Source: Ancylobacter aquaticus (GTDB lineage Bacteria; Pseudomonadota; Alphaproteobacteria; Rhizobiales; Xanthobacteraceae). From it: 64,000 bases of DNA. The notes beneath the pieces were generated by a model, which saw only the letters and a program-made list of their open reading frames with translations, was not told the DNA's origin and made no database searches. The DNA lies in contig NZ_SMFY01000005.1 in NCBI RefSeq assembly GCF_004339465.1, forward strand, positions 186,001-250,000. Reading direction: 5' to 3'. Shown here in pieces: positions 18,926 through 27,306 of this stretch (the stretch's first letter is position 1; each line of letters starts with the position of its first letter). The position numbers and the translations under genes are program-made.

Positions 18926-19063
18926 CCTAATTCAGTTGATAAATTTCGAAGATCACTGGGGCCCCAATCAGCGCCCATCGCGACCCCAGTCGAAATGAAC
19001 TCCTGAAGCTATTTCAATGGGTTGAAGCCATCCGTGGCGGGGGCTCGTTTCGGCGCTTACTTA
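18926..19063. repeat. Dispersed repeat R1, copy B
   Basis: This copy shares AGTTGATAAATTTCGAA (18934-18950) and CTGAAGCTATTTCAATG (19003-19019) with copy A near 11.3 kb. It directly abuts the duplicated segment R2 that begins at 19066. The 18665-18925 stretch upstream of the AraC start holds no gene that I can support. Confidence 0.65.
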
Positions 19064-19065
19064 CA

Positions 19066-19605
19066 GTGGAATTTGGCAACCACCTGAGAGTGACTTCTGG
19101 CAGCGCTATCTGTCATTCCGCATGCACGTCCCAAGAAACATCCATGGGCGCTGTGCTGTTGTGGGATGGGGAGGGTCAAATGGGCCACGCGCGGCACGCT
19201 CGCTGCCAAGGCTGGTATAAGTTGGCCGAATCGCCGAGGGCGGGCCCGGCGAAAAGGAGCACTCATGGCCGAACGATTTGAACGGCACCGTCAGCCCTGG
19301 ACCTATGAGGAGTTGGAAAAGCTGAAGCTTCTTGCCAAGAAAGGTATGGCGCTCAAGGCGATTTCTAAAGCGATGACGCGTAGCGAAGAATCCATCAAGG
19401 ACCGCGCGAAGCTCGACGGCATAGGGATCGCCAAGCTTCGGTGAATGCCACGGCAGTAGGGTCCGCCAAACTTGGCTTCGCGCCGGGGTTCTTCGCGTGC
19501 GGCCGCGACCGGTAGCTAGCTCCCGGATGGCCGTTGGGCGACGTCAATCTGGTGGACGTCCGCGCCGACGACCACGGTGATTCTGTACTCCTTGCCGGCC
19601 TCGTT
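19066..19605. repeat. Duplicated segment R2, copy 1
   Basis: From GTGGAATTTGGCAAC onward this segment is closely matched by 48582-49110: about 200 bp upstream of a small ORF, the 59-codon ORF itself, and then the 3' end of the convergent lipoprotein gene in decaying form. The promoter-proximal part is as conserved as the ORF, so the two copies probably moved or duplicated as a unit. Confidence 0.85.
19265..19444 (+). CDS. Small Myb/SANT-like putative DNA-binding protein (59 aa), copy 1
   Basis: The product MAERFERHRQPWTYEELEKL... contains one helix-turn-helix-like unit: a Trp12 helix, then KGMALKAISKAMTRSEESIK as the probable turn and recognition helix. This pattern (W-T-x-E-E, G-x-x-x-x-x-I-x-x, R-x-x-x-x-x-x-x-R) is like small Myb/SANT proteins found widely in rhizobia. 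AAAAGGAG precedes the ATG. Copy 2 at 48780 differs at only four residues (22, 31, 36, 46), evidence that both are under protein-level constraint. Target unknown. Confidence 0.75.
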   Translation: MAERFERHRQPWTYEELEKLKLLAKKGMALKAISKAMTRSEESIKDRAKLDGIGIAKLR

Positions 19606-20268
19606 GTTGGATGGAGGCGCGATGTGCACCTGTCCGCCGATCCACTCTCCCGGCATAATAGTGTTGTCTTTTAGGACCTGATTTTCCAGCACGGCTAGAT
19701 TTTGCTGCCCTCTTTCCACGACGGCAGCGGTCATCGCCGCGTTCTCATATGCGGCGTTGCTGCGAGCAATCGAGGCTGCGGCAGGGCTGTACCCTGACGT
19801 GTAGACGGTAGCGGTTCCACGCGGCGTGTAGATTGTCGATTGGCTATTGTAATAGCCCGCGTTGTTGGCCGATGCGGCATTGGCTCCAGCAGCTACCCCT
19901 ACGAGGATTGCCGCCATCACTTGGCGAGCCTGCTCTTCTCTCAATAGGTCCTCATAAGTGAAGACCTTGAGGTCCCCAATAGGCTCTCCGCCGGCCATCT
20001 GTTCGACGGTGATGTTGCTGATGGCCAGCAGCGTGGAATCCGGGCCATCGTTGTACGCGGCCACCACGTAGACCGGACGACCGCCGGGAACCATTTCTCG
20101 CTTCGCCGGCCCGACGAGCACAATCGAGCGAGGCTTTTTGGATACGATGGCGGCGTTGCCGTCCCGAACAATCGCTTCCTGACCTGCTGTTGGCTTGAAG
20201 TGAGCCTTTTCGCCCGTAACGCACCCTGACAGTGCCAGCGATGCCGCCAGCACGAACGCAAATTTCAT
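19516..20268 (-). CDS. Putative outer-membrane or periplasmic lipoprotein
   Basis: The start at 20268 follows GGGGAGAG. The 250-aa product begins MKFAFVLAASLALSGC, with a clean lipobox LSGC (Cys16). The mature region has an Ala/Asn/Tyr-rich low-complexity centre (GVAAGANAASANNAGYYNSQ) of glycine-zipper flavour, flanked by beta-type segments. I do not recognise the family. A degraded copy of its last ~30 codons lies at 49021-49110 beside the second R2 copy. Confidence 0.75.
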   Translation of the reverse strand: MKFAFVLAASLALSGCVTGEKAHFKPTAGQEAIVRDGNAAIVSKKPRSIVLVGPAKREMVPGGRPVYVVAAYNDGPDSTLLAISNITVEQMAGGEPIGDLKVFTYEDLLREEQARQVMAAILVGVAAGANAASANNAGYYNSQSTIYTPRGTATVYTSGYSPAAASIARSNAAYENAAMTAAVVERGQQNLAVLENQVLKDNTIMPGEWIGGQVHIAPPSNNEAGKEYRITVVVGADVHQIDVAQRPSGS

Positions 20269-20363
20269 TGAACTCTCCCCAACCCGAGCGGGATGCTGGA
20301 CCATCTACAATCGAGAGTCGAGGGTGCTATGAGAGGGGTCAGACGCTTTTGGGGAAGATGGCG

Positions 20364-20504
20364 ATGCCCATCCTTGTAAAGGTCGGACTGCTGTTGGCGC
20401 TGGCGCAGACGGCTGACGCGCATGGCGGCGGATGCCGGAAGGACTCACCACCGGGGCAGTGCTGCCATATGGACCGGAAGGCGAGTACCAGTCATTGCCA
20501 CTGA
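20364..20504 (+). CDS. Small exported Cys/His-rich peptide (YHYH-like)
   Basis: The 46-aa product has a signal peptide (MPILVKVGLLLALAQTADA) followed by HGGGCRKDSPPGQCCHMDRK and STSHCH. This resembles the small exported YHYH-type repeat proteins (HGGGLxxxGCHNDRKxGxYHCH). GGGGA at 20351-20355 is best spaced for ATG 20364; ATG 20358 is an alternative. The clustered Cys and His suggest metal binding. Its 3' end overlaps the convergent ORF at 20492 by 13 bp. Confidence 0.65.
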   Translation: MPILVKVGLLLALAQTADAHGGGCRKDSPPGQCCHMDRKASTSHCH

Positions 20505-20725
20505 AGACCAACCAACAGGATCAGCGCCAAAAGGCCTACAAATACGACGATGGATCGCATGCCATTCCAGCCGGGCTCGGGACCGCCGTAATCGTCGGAC
20601 TTTTCGTAACCGCTCGGCATGGCTCTAACGCTCTCCCCTCCGTCAAGCGCGTGCCCGGACTTCACGACCCCCCTGTCCTCAAAGCTGAAAAGCGCCATCA
20701 GCAATAGACCGCTGCCTAGCGCCAT
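20492..20725 (-). CDS. Small protein with two hydrophobic segments
   Basis: The 77-aa product has hydrophobic ends (MALGSGLLLMALFSF and SIVVFVGLLALILLVGLQWQ) around a polar loop. Its ATG overlaps the stop of the glycosyltransferase-like gene (TGATG), the arrangement expected for translational coupling, which is the main reason to accept it. Function unknown. Confidence 0.5.
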   Translation of the reverse strand: MALGSGLLLMALFSFEDRGVVKSGHALDGGESVRAMPSGYEKSDDYGGPEPGWNGMRSIVVFVGLLALILLVGLQWQ

Positions 20726-21765
20726 CAGCCGGCTATGGGCCAGTCAAGTTCGGAGCAGCGTTGCGAAATCCATTTTGCCACGTTCGGCGGGCAGTGGATC
20801 TGCTTCAGCGTCTTCAGGAAACGTGTCCGGTGCTTCTGGGCTGCGAGGTAGTGGTAATGCACCAGAACGGCATCTCCAGGATCGAATGGGAAGCTAGGAC
20901 GCAAAGAGAATAGCCGCTGTCGGGTCTCGGAAAATATGTGCAGCGGGATGTTGTAGGCGTTGTCATAGATAAGGATGTCGTCGGTTTTCGCGCTGATCGC
21001 GGCAGAAAGGGCTGCTTGGCTCGACCCCCACCAACTTGCGGCTTCTGGTCCGGCCTGGCCACAGGATGCGAAGATCTGCGTGGCCGAGGGTGTGGGGCGC
21101 AGATCGCGCCGGTAGGTTTCAAAAAATATCTTGTCCGTGTGCGCCAGAATGCCCAACGAGCGTCGCGCGATCAGAAATCCCCCGTTGTACGACGCTCGAA
21201 TGGCCGTCTTGCAACAAGTCGTCCGCAGCAGCGGCAGCCTATCAAGCGGGATGCCGCCGAGATCGCATATTTCGCCCCAATAAACATCTTTCGGATCGTC
21301 CACGCCCGCAGTCGCCGTGCCTTTATGGTCGACCGGCCTTACACCGGCGCCCGCCTCGACGAAGGTCGGCGGCCGAATGAAGAGGGTATCAGTATCGAGG
21401 ATGCCGACATACGGCGTTGTCATGTGGCGTTCGGCCCAGGCACCTGCGACGATCCGGTTGATCGAGCCATAGGCGCTTCCGGTCGTGTTCAGCGGCAGCG
21501 TGACGACACGCACTCCAAGCGTTTGAAGTGCGTGCTCCACAGCGGGGGTCACGGGATGTTCAGGCCGAGGCGAAATTGCCCATATCTCGCAATCCGCATA
21601 GGCCCCGCCGAATTGGCGCAGGCTTTCGCATAGCAGGAGCGATTGCGAGCCCAGGGCATTGCCCTCGACGCAGATCATGAAGCTAATATCCCGGGGAGCT
21701 ATGATGGCGCGCGGCGTGATGCTGGGGCCGGCGGGAGCGACACTGTTCTCCGCATATGGCTTCAT
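20725..21765 (-). CDS. Putative GT-A glycosyltransferase
   Basis: This 346-aa cytoplasmic protein has a Rossmann-like start (ISFMICVEGNALGSQSLLL) and a DxD-like motif in GILDTDTLFI (about residues 125-134), typical of metal-dependent GT-A enzymes that use nucleotide sugars. ASYNGGFLIARRSLGI resembles the acceptor-side loop of such folds. It overlaps the sulfotransferase gene by 4 bp, so the pair may build and sulfate a surface glycan. No named family is certain. Confidence 0.65.
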   Translation of the reverse strand: MKPYAENSVAPAGPSITPRAIIAPRDISFMICVEGNALGSQSLLLCESLRQFGGAYADCEIWAISPRPEHPVTPAVEHALQTLGVRVVTLPLNTTGSAYGSINRIVAGAWAERHMTTPYVGILDTDTLFIRPPTFVEAGAGVRPVDHKGTATAGVDDPKDVYWGEICDLGGIPLDRLPLLRTTCCKTAIRASYNGGFLIARRSLGILAHTDKIFFETYRRDLRPTPSATQIFASCGQAGPEAASWWGSSQAALSAAISAKTDDILIYDNAYNIPLHIFSETRQRLFSLRPSFPFDPGDAVLVHYHYLAAQKHRTRFLKTLKQIHCPPNVAKWISQRCSELDWPIAG

Positions 21766-22685
21766 GCCGGCACAACCGCATCTTGGTCGGCGCGCACAAA
21801 ATCCAACAGGCGGTCTATCTGCTCAGCCGCGAGTTCAAACTCGTCCTGATGTCCAGGCTTGACCAACAGGAGATCAGAAAGTTCCGCGCCTTCTTCCATC
21901 GCCTGCTCCGTCGCATCACGCATCATGGTGTGGGAGCCGCGCGTCATACGCTGGACGAGTCCCTGCCAGGCAAATCGCTTGCTATCCGCCATGCCGCTGG
22001 CGTTGAACTGGCGCATCAGTTCGATGAACCAGCGAGGGGGGCTCTTGTTGGCGTGTGGAATTTCGGTTTGGCTGATTGGAATGGAGAAAGCCGAGCAGAA
22101 CCTGCCTAGCCAATCCGCTTCATATTGCGCGACGACCACATTGCAACCAAGCCGGTGCGCCAGATCAGCCGTCAATTGCGGCTGGTCCAGCAGTGCGATG
22201 ACACGCGGGTGCCGAGCAAACTCATCAAGGGTGAGAGCGGTGGCGTAATAGTCGACATCGGGAATACGGGGATTGAGTATCGCCTGTATGTAGTAAGAGC
22301 GAAGCCATGCACGGGGCTCCCGCAGCACGACGAATGCCGTGAGCCGGCGACCCGACAATGCTTTGGAGAATTTTTTCAGACCTGCGGCCGGAAAATCGTA
22401 GAGGTGATTGGTCATCCCTTCAGTAGAGAGTAGCAGCGTCTTGTCCCTAGCCTGCGAAATATAGCGCCGCAGTGAATTGCACCGTCCGGCACGGAGGTCG
22501 GTAACTATGGACTGGTGCTTTGGAACGCCGAAGGCAGCGATTTCCAGAGGATAATGGAATCCAGCCTCGGCCAACGTGGACGTATTGGCGTGAAGCCAGT
22601 GCTGCATCGATGTCGTGGCTGTCTTCGGAAGCCCAACGTGAAAGATTACATCCTGCGAGCCGGAAACCCTTCTCTGTAGCCACAT
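21762..22685 (-). CDS. Sulfotransferase family protein
   Basis: The ~307-aa product has a PAPS 5'-phosphosulfate loop (HVGLPKTATTSMQHWL) close to the N-terminus and a 3'-phosphate loop (VVLREPRAWLRSYYIQAI) in the middle, the two hallmarks of sulfotransferases. It should transfer sulfate from PAPS to a sugar, lipid or protein. ATG 22685 is used; a TTG at 22694 is possible, and neither has a strong ribosome site. It is first in an operon with a GT-A enzyme and a small membrane protein. Confidence 0.78.
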   Translation of the reverse strand: MWLQRRVSGSQDVIFHVGLPKTATTSMQHWLHANTSTLAEAGFHYPLEIAAFGVPKHQSIVTDLRAGRCNSLRRYISQARDKTLLLSTEGMTNHLYDFPAAGLKKFSKALSGRRLTAFVVLREPRAWLRSYYIQAILNPRIPDVDYYATALTLDEFARHPRVIALLDQPQLTADLAHRLGCNVVVAQYEADWLGRFCSAFSIPISQTEIPHANKSPPRWFIELMRQFNASGMADSKRFAWQGLVQRMTRGSHTMMRDATEQAMEEGAELSDLLLVKPGHQDEFELAAEQIDRLLDFVRADQDAVVPA

Positions 22686-22938
22686 ACCACCCAACCTATT
22701 TGGCGCGAAACTCCAATCATTTTAACCACAACGACCCTTCATTCCACCCTGAATGATCCCTAGGTAATGGGTCCGTTTGAATTTATTGGCCGCGCTTTGT
22801 ACATCGGCCGCATAAACGGGCCGTACTTCTTCGGTTCGGAGGCGCTTCTGCCGCCTCGACCGGCCCATCAATATCGCTGATCTCTCAAAGCCGATCCGCC
22901 ATTGTGAATCGGCGTGGAATAACATTGCGTGCCGTTTG

Positions 22939-23435
22939 ACAGGCGATCAGCCCCCCGGTCGCGGTGCCCCAGCCTATGCCGGCCTTGCCGCCCGGCAGCC
23001 GAAAGGCAGAGAAGTGGCCCCGCGTGGCGATCAAGCCGATGCCGATGACAATGAGCGCGAGCCCGGCGAACCCCAGTCGGTCAGCGGCTCGCCGAGCAGC
23101 AGCACGGCCCCGATTGTCGACAGCATGGGCCCGGTGCCGCGCGCCACCGGATAGACGACCGACAGATCCGCCACCTGATAGCCGCGCTGCAGGCAGAGGC
23201 TGTAGGCGAGATGAATAAGCCCGCTCAGCAGCACGAAGGCGCCACCTTGCCATGTCCAGCGTATGGCGTCTTCGGCCAGCAAATACAGCACCCATGGCGC
23301 ATAGGCGACGCAGGCGACCAGATTATAGGCGAAGACGAACGCCGGCCCGACCGAGGCCGCGCGCTTGGCCAGCAGGTTCCACGCGGCGTGGATGAAGGAG
23401 GCAAGGATGACGAGAAGCAGCGTGGGAAGCGCCAT
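22939..23435 (-). pseudogene. EamA/DMT transporter, frameshifted and truncated
   Basis: Start 23435 begins MALPTLLLVILASFIHAAWN, and AYSLCLQRGYQVADLSVVYP and TIGAVLLLGEPLTDWG follow, a typical EamA half. A one-base loss after LTDWG (near 23068) moves the frame to FAGLALIVIGIGLIATRGHF and GWGTATGGLIAC, after which homology stops at about 22939. Only the first half of a ~290-aa transporter remains. The 22695-22938 stretch holds no gene. Confidence 0.7.
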
Positions 23436-23650
23436 TGAGATCCCCTTGGGCGCACCGTGCGCCGGTTTATCTCGACGTCTCCTCCCCTGGGATTTTGTCC
23501 CTTGGGTGCAGCAGCGGAACTCCGCGGTCTCCGCAACGCTCGGTCCTGCGAGGGCGTTGCCCCCCCGGATCCCTAGTTGCCACTCGGTCGATGGCCGGAC
23601 GAGAGCCCGGCGATCAGGCCGCTCCGCGCAACCGAACCGAGAGCAGTTTT

Positions 23651-23803
23651 TTGCCGACCGGCACCGAAAAACCCTCGACTGCCGTGCTGGCCATCGAGCC
23701 AATTCGGCAGGGGTTATCGGTCACTTCCTTAGGGTGCCGATACCTGCCACATGCGGAGAGACGTCGCCCGCCGCAAAACACCTGTTATTGAAGTAGGCCG
23801 TAG
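23651..23803. repeat. Inverted repeat R4, left copy
   Basis: Bases 23770-23803 are an exact 34-bp inverse of 28870-28903, starting GCCGCAAAACACCTG and ending AAGTAGGCCGTAG. The outer ~120 bp of both copies are also similar (for example ACCCTCGACTGCCG, GGTTATCGGTCA). The perfect part faces inward and encloses 5.07 kb with five genes. Confidence 0.75.
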
Positions 23804-23815
23804 AATCTCGCTAAC

Positions 23816-25042
23816 TTACAACGGCGGCGTAACACTGAGGCGCTGGCGGTTGAGCCACTTCACGACATCGGTCGCCGCGCCGCCTTCTGCCCCGGTCGCC
23901 AGAACCGAATAATGATCCTTGCCGGGATAGACGCGGAACTGAGCCGTGGTCCCGGCGAAGCGCGCGTTCTGAACGGCCTGTTGGGTCACAGCTATCTTGA
24001 TGGACGGGTCCTGATCGCCTTGCAGGAGCAGCATGGGCGCAGGGGTCAGTCCACGAGGCACACTCTGCGCGTCCAGCAACTTCTGGAGCTTTAGGGCGGC
24101 CGCAGGGGATTGAGGGGTGAACTGAAAATCGGGCATTTTCGCGCCGAGGTTGGCGGAGAAATCCTCCCAAATTTTCATTGTGCAGTCGTTCGCAGTCGCG
24201 GGAAGCATCTGCAGCGCCTCGCTGCCGAGATAGTCGTCATAGCGTAAGCTCGGGTCCTGCGTTTTCAGTCCCTGAAGCGCGAGCAGGTAGAAACCGCGGT
24301 CCACCGGACCGGGAGAGCCATAGCTATAGGCCGCTCCGACATTCGTGACCGGAGCCAATCCGACCGTTCCTCGGAAATCGAGACCCTTGCCCCACGTCTC
24401 CGCCAACTCGCCGGCGGCAATCGCCGCTTGACCGCCCTGGGAATGTCCGACGGCAAACCAGGATTTCGACAGCGCCGGTTCGGCATGGATCGCGGCGCGC
24501 ACTGCGTCGATCATGCTCCGGCCCTCGCTGTCAGCGATGATGTAAGGATGGATCCCGGGGGTGCCGAGCCCTTCGTAATCGGTCGCGACCACTGCATAAC
24601 CGGCCTTGAGCAACTCCGCGATGAAGCTGCCATAGCCATAAAGGTCGATTTTGCCGCCCTTGTTCGTGATGGTAGACGGCGCGCAATTATCACTGATGCC
24701 TGACGAACCATGTCCCCACGAAACGATCGGCCATCTGTGCTTGGGCGGTTGACCCTTCGGCGTTAGGAATACGCCGCTGACGACGACGGGGCTCCCGTTC
24801 AGCGATCTGGAGCGATAGGTCATCCGATCCGCCCGGCCGGCGACCGACGCCAGCACGGGGTCAAGGTGGGTGATCGCCTCCGCCGAGACCAATTCGCCGG
24901 CATCTGAAGGGCGGGATGTCGGGGCAATTCCCGTCGCGGCGATCACCATCTGCGGCACCGTCGCCTGAGTCTCCGCGTCTCGTGCTGCTGCAGGCCCAGC
25001 TAGCGCCACGCAAACAGCTGTTATCGTAACAATGTGCTTCAT
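23816..25042 (-). CDS. Secretory lipase/esterase (alpha/beta hydrolase)
   Basis: The start at 25042 gives 408 aa with a signal peptide (MKHIVTITAVCVALAGPAAA). The mature enzyme has an oxyanion region SWGHGSSGISDNCAPS, the nucleophile elbow GHSQGG (Ser201), an acid in LLLQGDQDPSI and a histidine in PGKDHYSVL, the order of the secretory-lipase (LIP) family known from fungi and some bacteria. It would hydrolyse lipid or xenobiotic esters outside the cytoplasm. It faces away from the GNAT gene and is the only minus-strand gene inside the inverted-repeat block. Confidence 0.85.
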   Translation of the reverse strand: MKHIVTITAVCVALAGPAAARDAETQATVPQMVIAATGIAPTSRPSDAGELVSAEAITHLDPVLASVAGRADRMTYRSRSLNGSPVVVSGVFLTPKGQPPKHRWPIVSWGHGSSGISDNCAPSTITNKGGKIDLYGYGSFIAELLKAGYAVVATDYEGLGTPGIHPYIIADSEGRSMIDAVRAAIHAEPALSKSWFAVGHSQGGQAAIAAGELAETWGKGLDFRGTVGLAPVTNVGAAYSYGSPGPVDRGFYLLALQGLKTQDPSLRYDDYLGSEALQMLPATANDCTMKIWEDFSANLGAKMPDFQFTPQSPAAALKLQKLLDAQSVPRGLTPAPMLLLQGDQDPSIKIAVTQQAVQNARFAGTTAQFRVYPGKDHYSVLATGAEGGAATDVVKWLNRQRLSVTPPL

Positions 25043-25319
25043 CTCTTGGCTTTCTCCTTTGCCCGAAGATGAACCCTGCCGATGCTGGCTAACAGAACCA
25101 GGAACAGCCTCTCGCGGTGGACCATGCGAGCGTGCGGAGCTGTCGCGCACGGTGCAAGATCCGTCTTGCCCTGACCGAAGGTAAGGCCCGGCTTCATCGC
25201 AGGATGGTGGATGGCTCATAGGCCGGCTTGGGCCATTCGGGTTGAAGGTTCCTGGTGCTGACAAGCGTAGCGCGCTGACGGTAACTCCTGATGGACCACG
25301 GCAATTCTGCGAGGAGCCC

Positions 25320-25796
25320 ATGTCCGACCAAATCCCTTCACCGGTTTTTCTGCCGAACGGGATCGTCCTGCGTCACGCGCACGGCCCGGGAGAATTGACC
25401 GCCTGCTTTCCCGTGATCTCGCAACTGCGCCCGCGCCTTAAGGGCGTGGAAGAGTGGGTCGAGCGCGCCTCAGAAATGGCGACAGAGGGGTATCGCGTCC
25501 TCGCTGCGTGGGAGAATGACCGGGTCCTGGCGATGGCCGGATATCGGGTCATGGAAAACCTGATCCACGATCATTTTCTTTACGTCGATGATCTTGTGAC
25601 GGCTCAGGCCGAGAGGGGGAAAAGGCTCGGGGCGGCGCTTCTCAGGGAACTGACCGCGATCGGGGTCGATGAATATTGCGGCCGGCTCGTCCTCGATACC
25701 GCAGCAACGAACGAAAACGCGCGCCGCTTCTACAAGCGCGAAGGACTGGCCGACGCCGTCATTGGTTTCGTTAAGCTGTTGGGGCCGCCGGCATGA
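25320..25796 (+). CDS. GNAT-family N-acetyltransferase
   Basis: GAGGAG precedes the ATG at 25320. The 158-aa product shows the acetyl-CoA loop QAERGKRLGAALLREL (motif A) and ARRFYKREGLADAVIGF (motif B) of GNAT enzymes. The substrate is not evident. It overlaps the azoreductase gene by 4 bp (ATGA), and that gene is followed by an SDR and a MocR regulator, suggesting a small detoxification operon. Confidence 0.85.
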   Translation: MSDQIPSPVFLPNGIVLRHAHGPGELTACFPVISQLRPRLKGVEEWVERASEMATEGYRVLAAWENDRVLAMAGYRVMENLIHDHFLYVDDLVTAQAERGKRLGAALLRELTAIGVDEYCGRLVLDTAATNENARRFYKREGLADAVIGFVKLLGPPA

Positions 25797-26431
25797 ACAT
25801 TCTCCATATCGATTGCAGCCCGCGCCCGGTTTCTCACAGCCGCCAGCTTTCGGCGGGGATCGTCCAAAGGCTCCTCTCCGGCGCTCCCGGCGCGACCATC
25901 AGCCGGCGCGACCTCGGAACTCAGCCCGTGCCGCATCCGGCGTCCGACTATGCCGCTGCGCTAGCGTCGCCAGCGGCGATGATGGCCGCGGCATCCGCCA
26001 GCGCGATGGACTTGTCAGAGACACTGATCCGCGAGGTTGAGACGGCCGATGTGATCGTTATCGGCACGCCCATGAACAACTTCACCGTCCCCTCGGTGCT
26101 GAAGGCTTGGATCGACCATTTTCTGCGCGTCGGCCGCACGATCCTACCGACGCCGGAAGGCAAGGTGGGGATGCTGAGGAACCGTCCTGTCTTAATCGGA
26201 ATCGCGTCCGGCGGCGTGTTCTCCGGCGCGGGGGCTAATCAGCCGGATTTTCTCACACCCTATCTTTGCGCTGCTTTCGGCTGTGTCGGCATCTCGAGCC
26301 TGCAATTCCTGCCTTTGCAGGCCACTGCCTTCCTCGACCCGGCCCACGCCGCGTCAGCCCGGGAGAAGACCTTGGCAGCGATCGACCTGACCGTGATTGG
26401 AGACTTCCTGAAGGATAATGCCACGGCCTGA
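25793..26431 (+). CDS. azoR: FMN-dependent NADH:quinone/azo oxidoreductase (AzoR-like)
   Basis: The 212-aa flavodoxin-fold protein has CSPRPVSHSRQLS (FMN phosphate loop), GTPMNNFTVPSVLKAWIDHF and IASGGVFSGAG, characteristic of AzoR. Such cytosolic enzymes reduce quinones, azo dyes and nitro compounds with NADH. It overlaps the GNAT gene by 4 bp. A 134-bp gap follows before the SDR gene. Confidence 0.88.
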   Translation: MNILHIDCSPRPVSHSRQLSAGIVQRLLSGAPGATISRRDLGTQPVPHPASDYAAALASPAAMMAAASASAMDLSETLIREVETADVIVIGTPMNNFTVPSVLKAWIDHFLRVGRTILPTPEGKVGMLRNRPVLIGIASGGVFSGAGANQPDFLTPYLCAAFGCVGISSLQFLPLQATAFLDPAHAASAREKTLAAIDLTVIGDFLKDNATA

Positions 26432-26565
26432 TTCCGGATCTGATCCTGATATCGTCACTACGCGCAACGCCGAACCTATTGCGCCGGGGCGGTCACCTAG
26501 TCTTTCAATGGCGCCGGATCGGACATGATGCGGGTTCGGCACGCCGCGATTCTCCGGAGTGAAAA

Positions 26566-27306
26566 ATGGGACTCAACGTATTTCTGGCCGGCGCATCTGG
26601 CGTGATCGGCCGCTCGCTTGTCCCGCTTCTGCTGGACGCCGGCCACACCGTCACCGGGATGAGCCGAAGCCCTGAAGGTAAGGCTACGCTGGAGGCGATG
26701 GGCATCGGCGCGGCCGTCGTCGCTGATGTGTTCGACGCCGAGGCCGTGAAGGAAGCCGTGTGGACTGCATCTCCGGATGTTCTGATCCACCAGCTCACCG
26801 ATCTGTCAGGCAACCGCGATGCTGCTTCCCCCGAAGAGAAATCGCGACGCAACGCACGCCTTCGCCGACAGGGAACGGCCAATCTGGTCGCAGCGGCGAC
26901 AGCCGCCAGCGTGAAGCGGATTGTCGCACAGAGCATCGGATGGGCCTACGCGCCCAAGCCTCCCCCTTTTGTCGAGACCGATCCGCTGGATCTGGAGGCA
27001 ACAGATCTGCGTGCCATCACAGTTTCGGGGATCGCTGCCCTTGAAAGCGCGATCCTTGATCAGGCCGCGTTCGAGGGCATCATTCTCCGCTATGGGCAGC
27101 TCTACGGTCCCGGAACGTGGTCAGTCGAGCCTGTCGGTGCAGCGCCGCTGCACATTGAAGCCGCGGCCTATGCGGCCTTCCTCGCCGTCGATCATGGTCG
27201 GCCCGGGGCCTACAACATCGCCAAACCCGGCGGCGCGCTGGAGATAGAAAAGTCGTTGAACGAGCTGGGTTGGCGACCTGACTTCCGCATCGGCAGACAG
27301 GCGTAA
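26566..27306 (+). CDS. NAD-dependent epimerase/dehydratase (extended SDR)
   Basis: This 246-aa protein has the nucleotide motif GASGVIGRSLVPLLL at residues 9-23 and ends at RPDFRIGRQA, shorter than typical epimerases. A clear YxxxK is not seen; the region IGWAYAPKPPPFVETDPLDL stands where it is expected, as in atypical SDRs that bind flavin or NADPH. RYGQLYGPGT is typical of the family. The MocR gene begins directly after its stop. Confidence 0.82.
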   Translation: MGLNVFLAGASGVIGRSLVPLLLDAGHTVTGMSRSPEGKATLEAMGIGAAVVADVFDAEAVKEAVWTASPDVLIHQLTDLSGNRDAASPEEKSRRNARLRRQGTANLVAAATAASVKRIVAQSIGWAYAPKPPPFVETDPLDLEATDLRAITVSGIAALESAILDQAAFEGIILRYGQLYGPGTWSVEPVGAAPLHIEAAAYAAFLAVDHGRPGAYNIAKPGGALEIEKSLNELGWRPDFRIGRQA

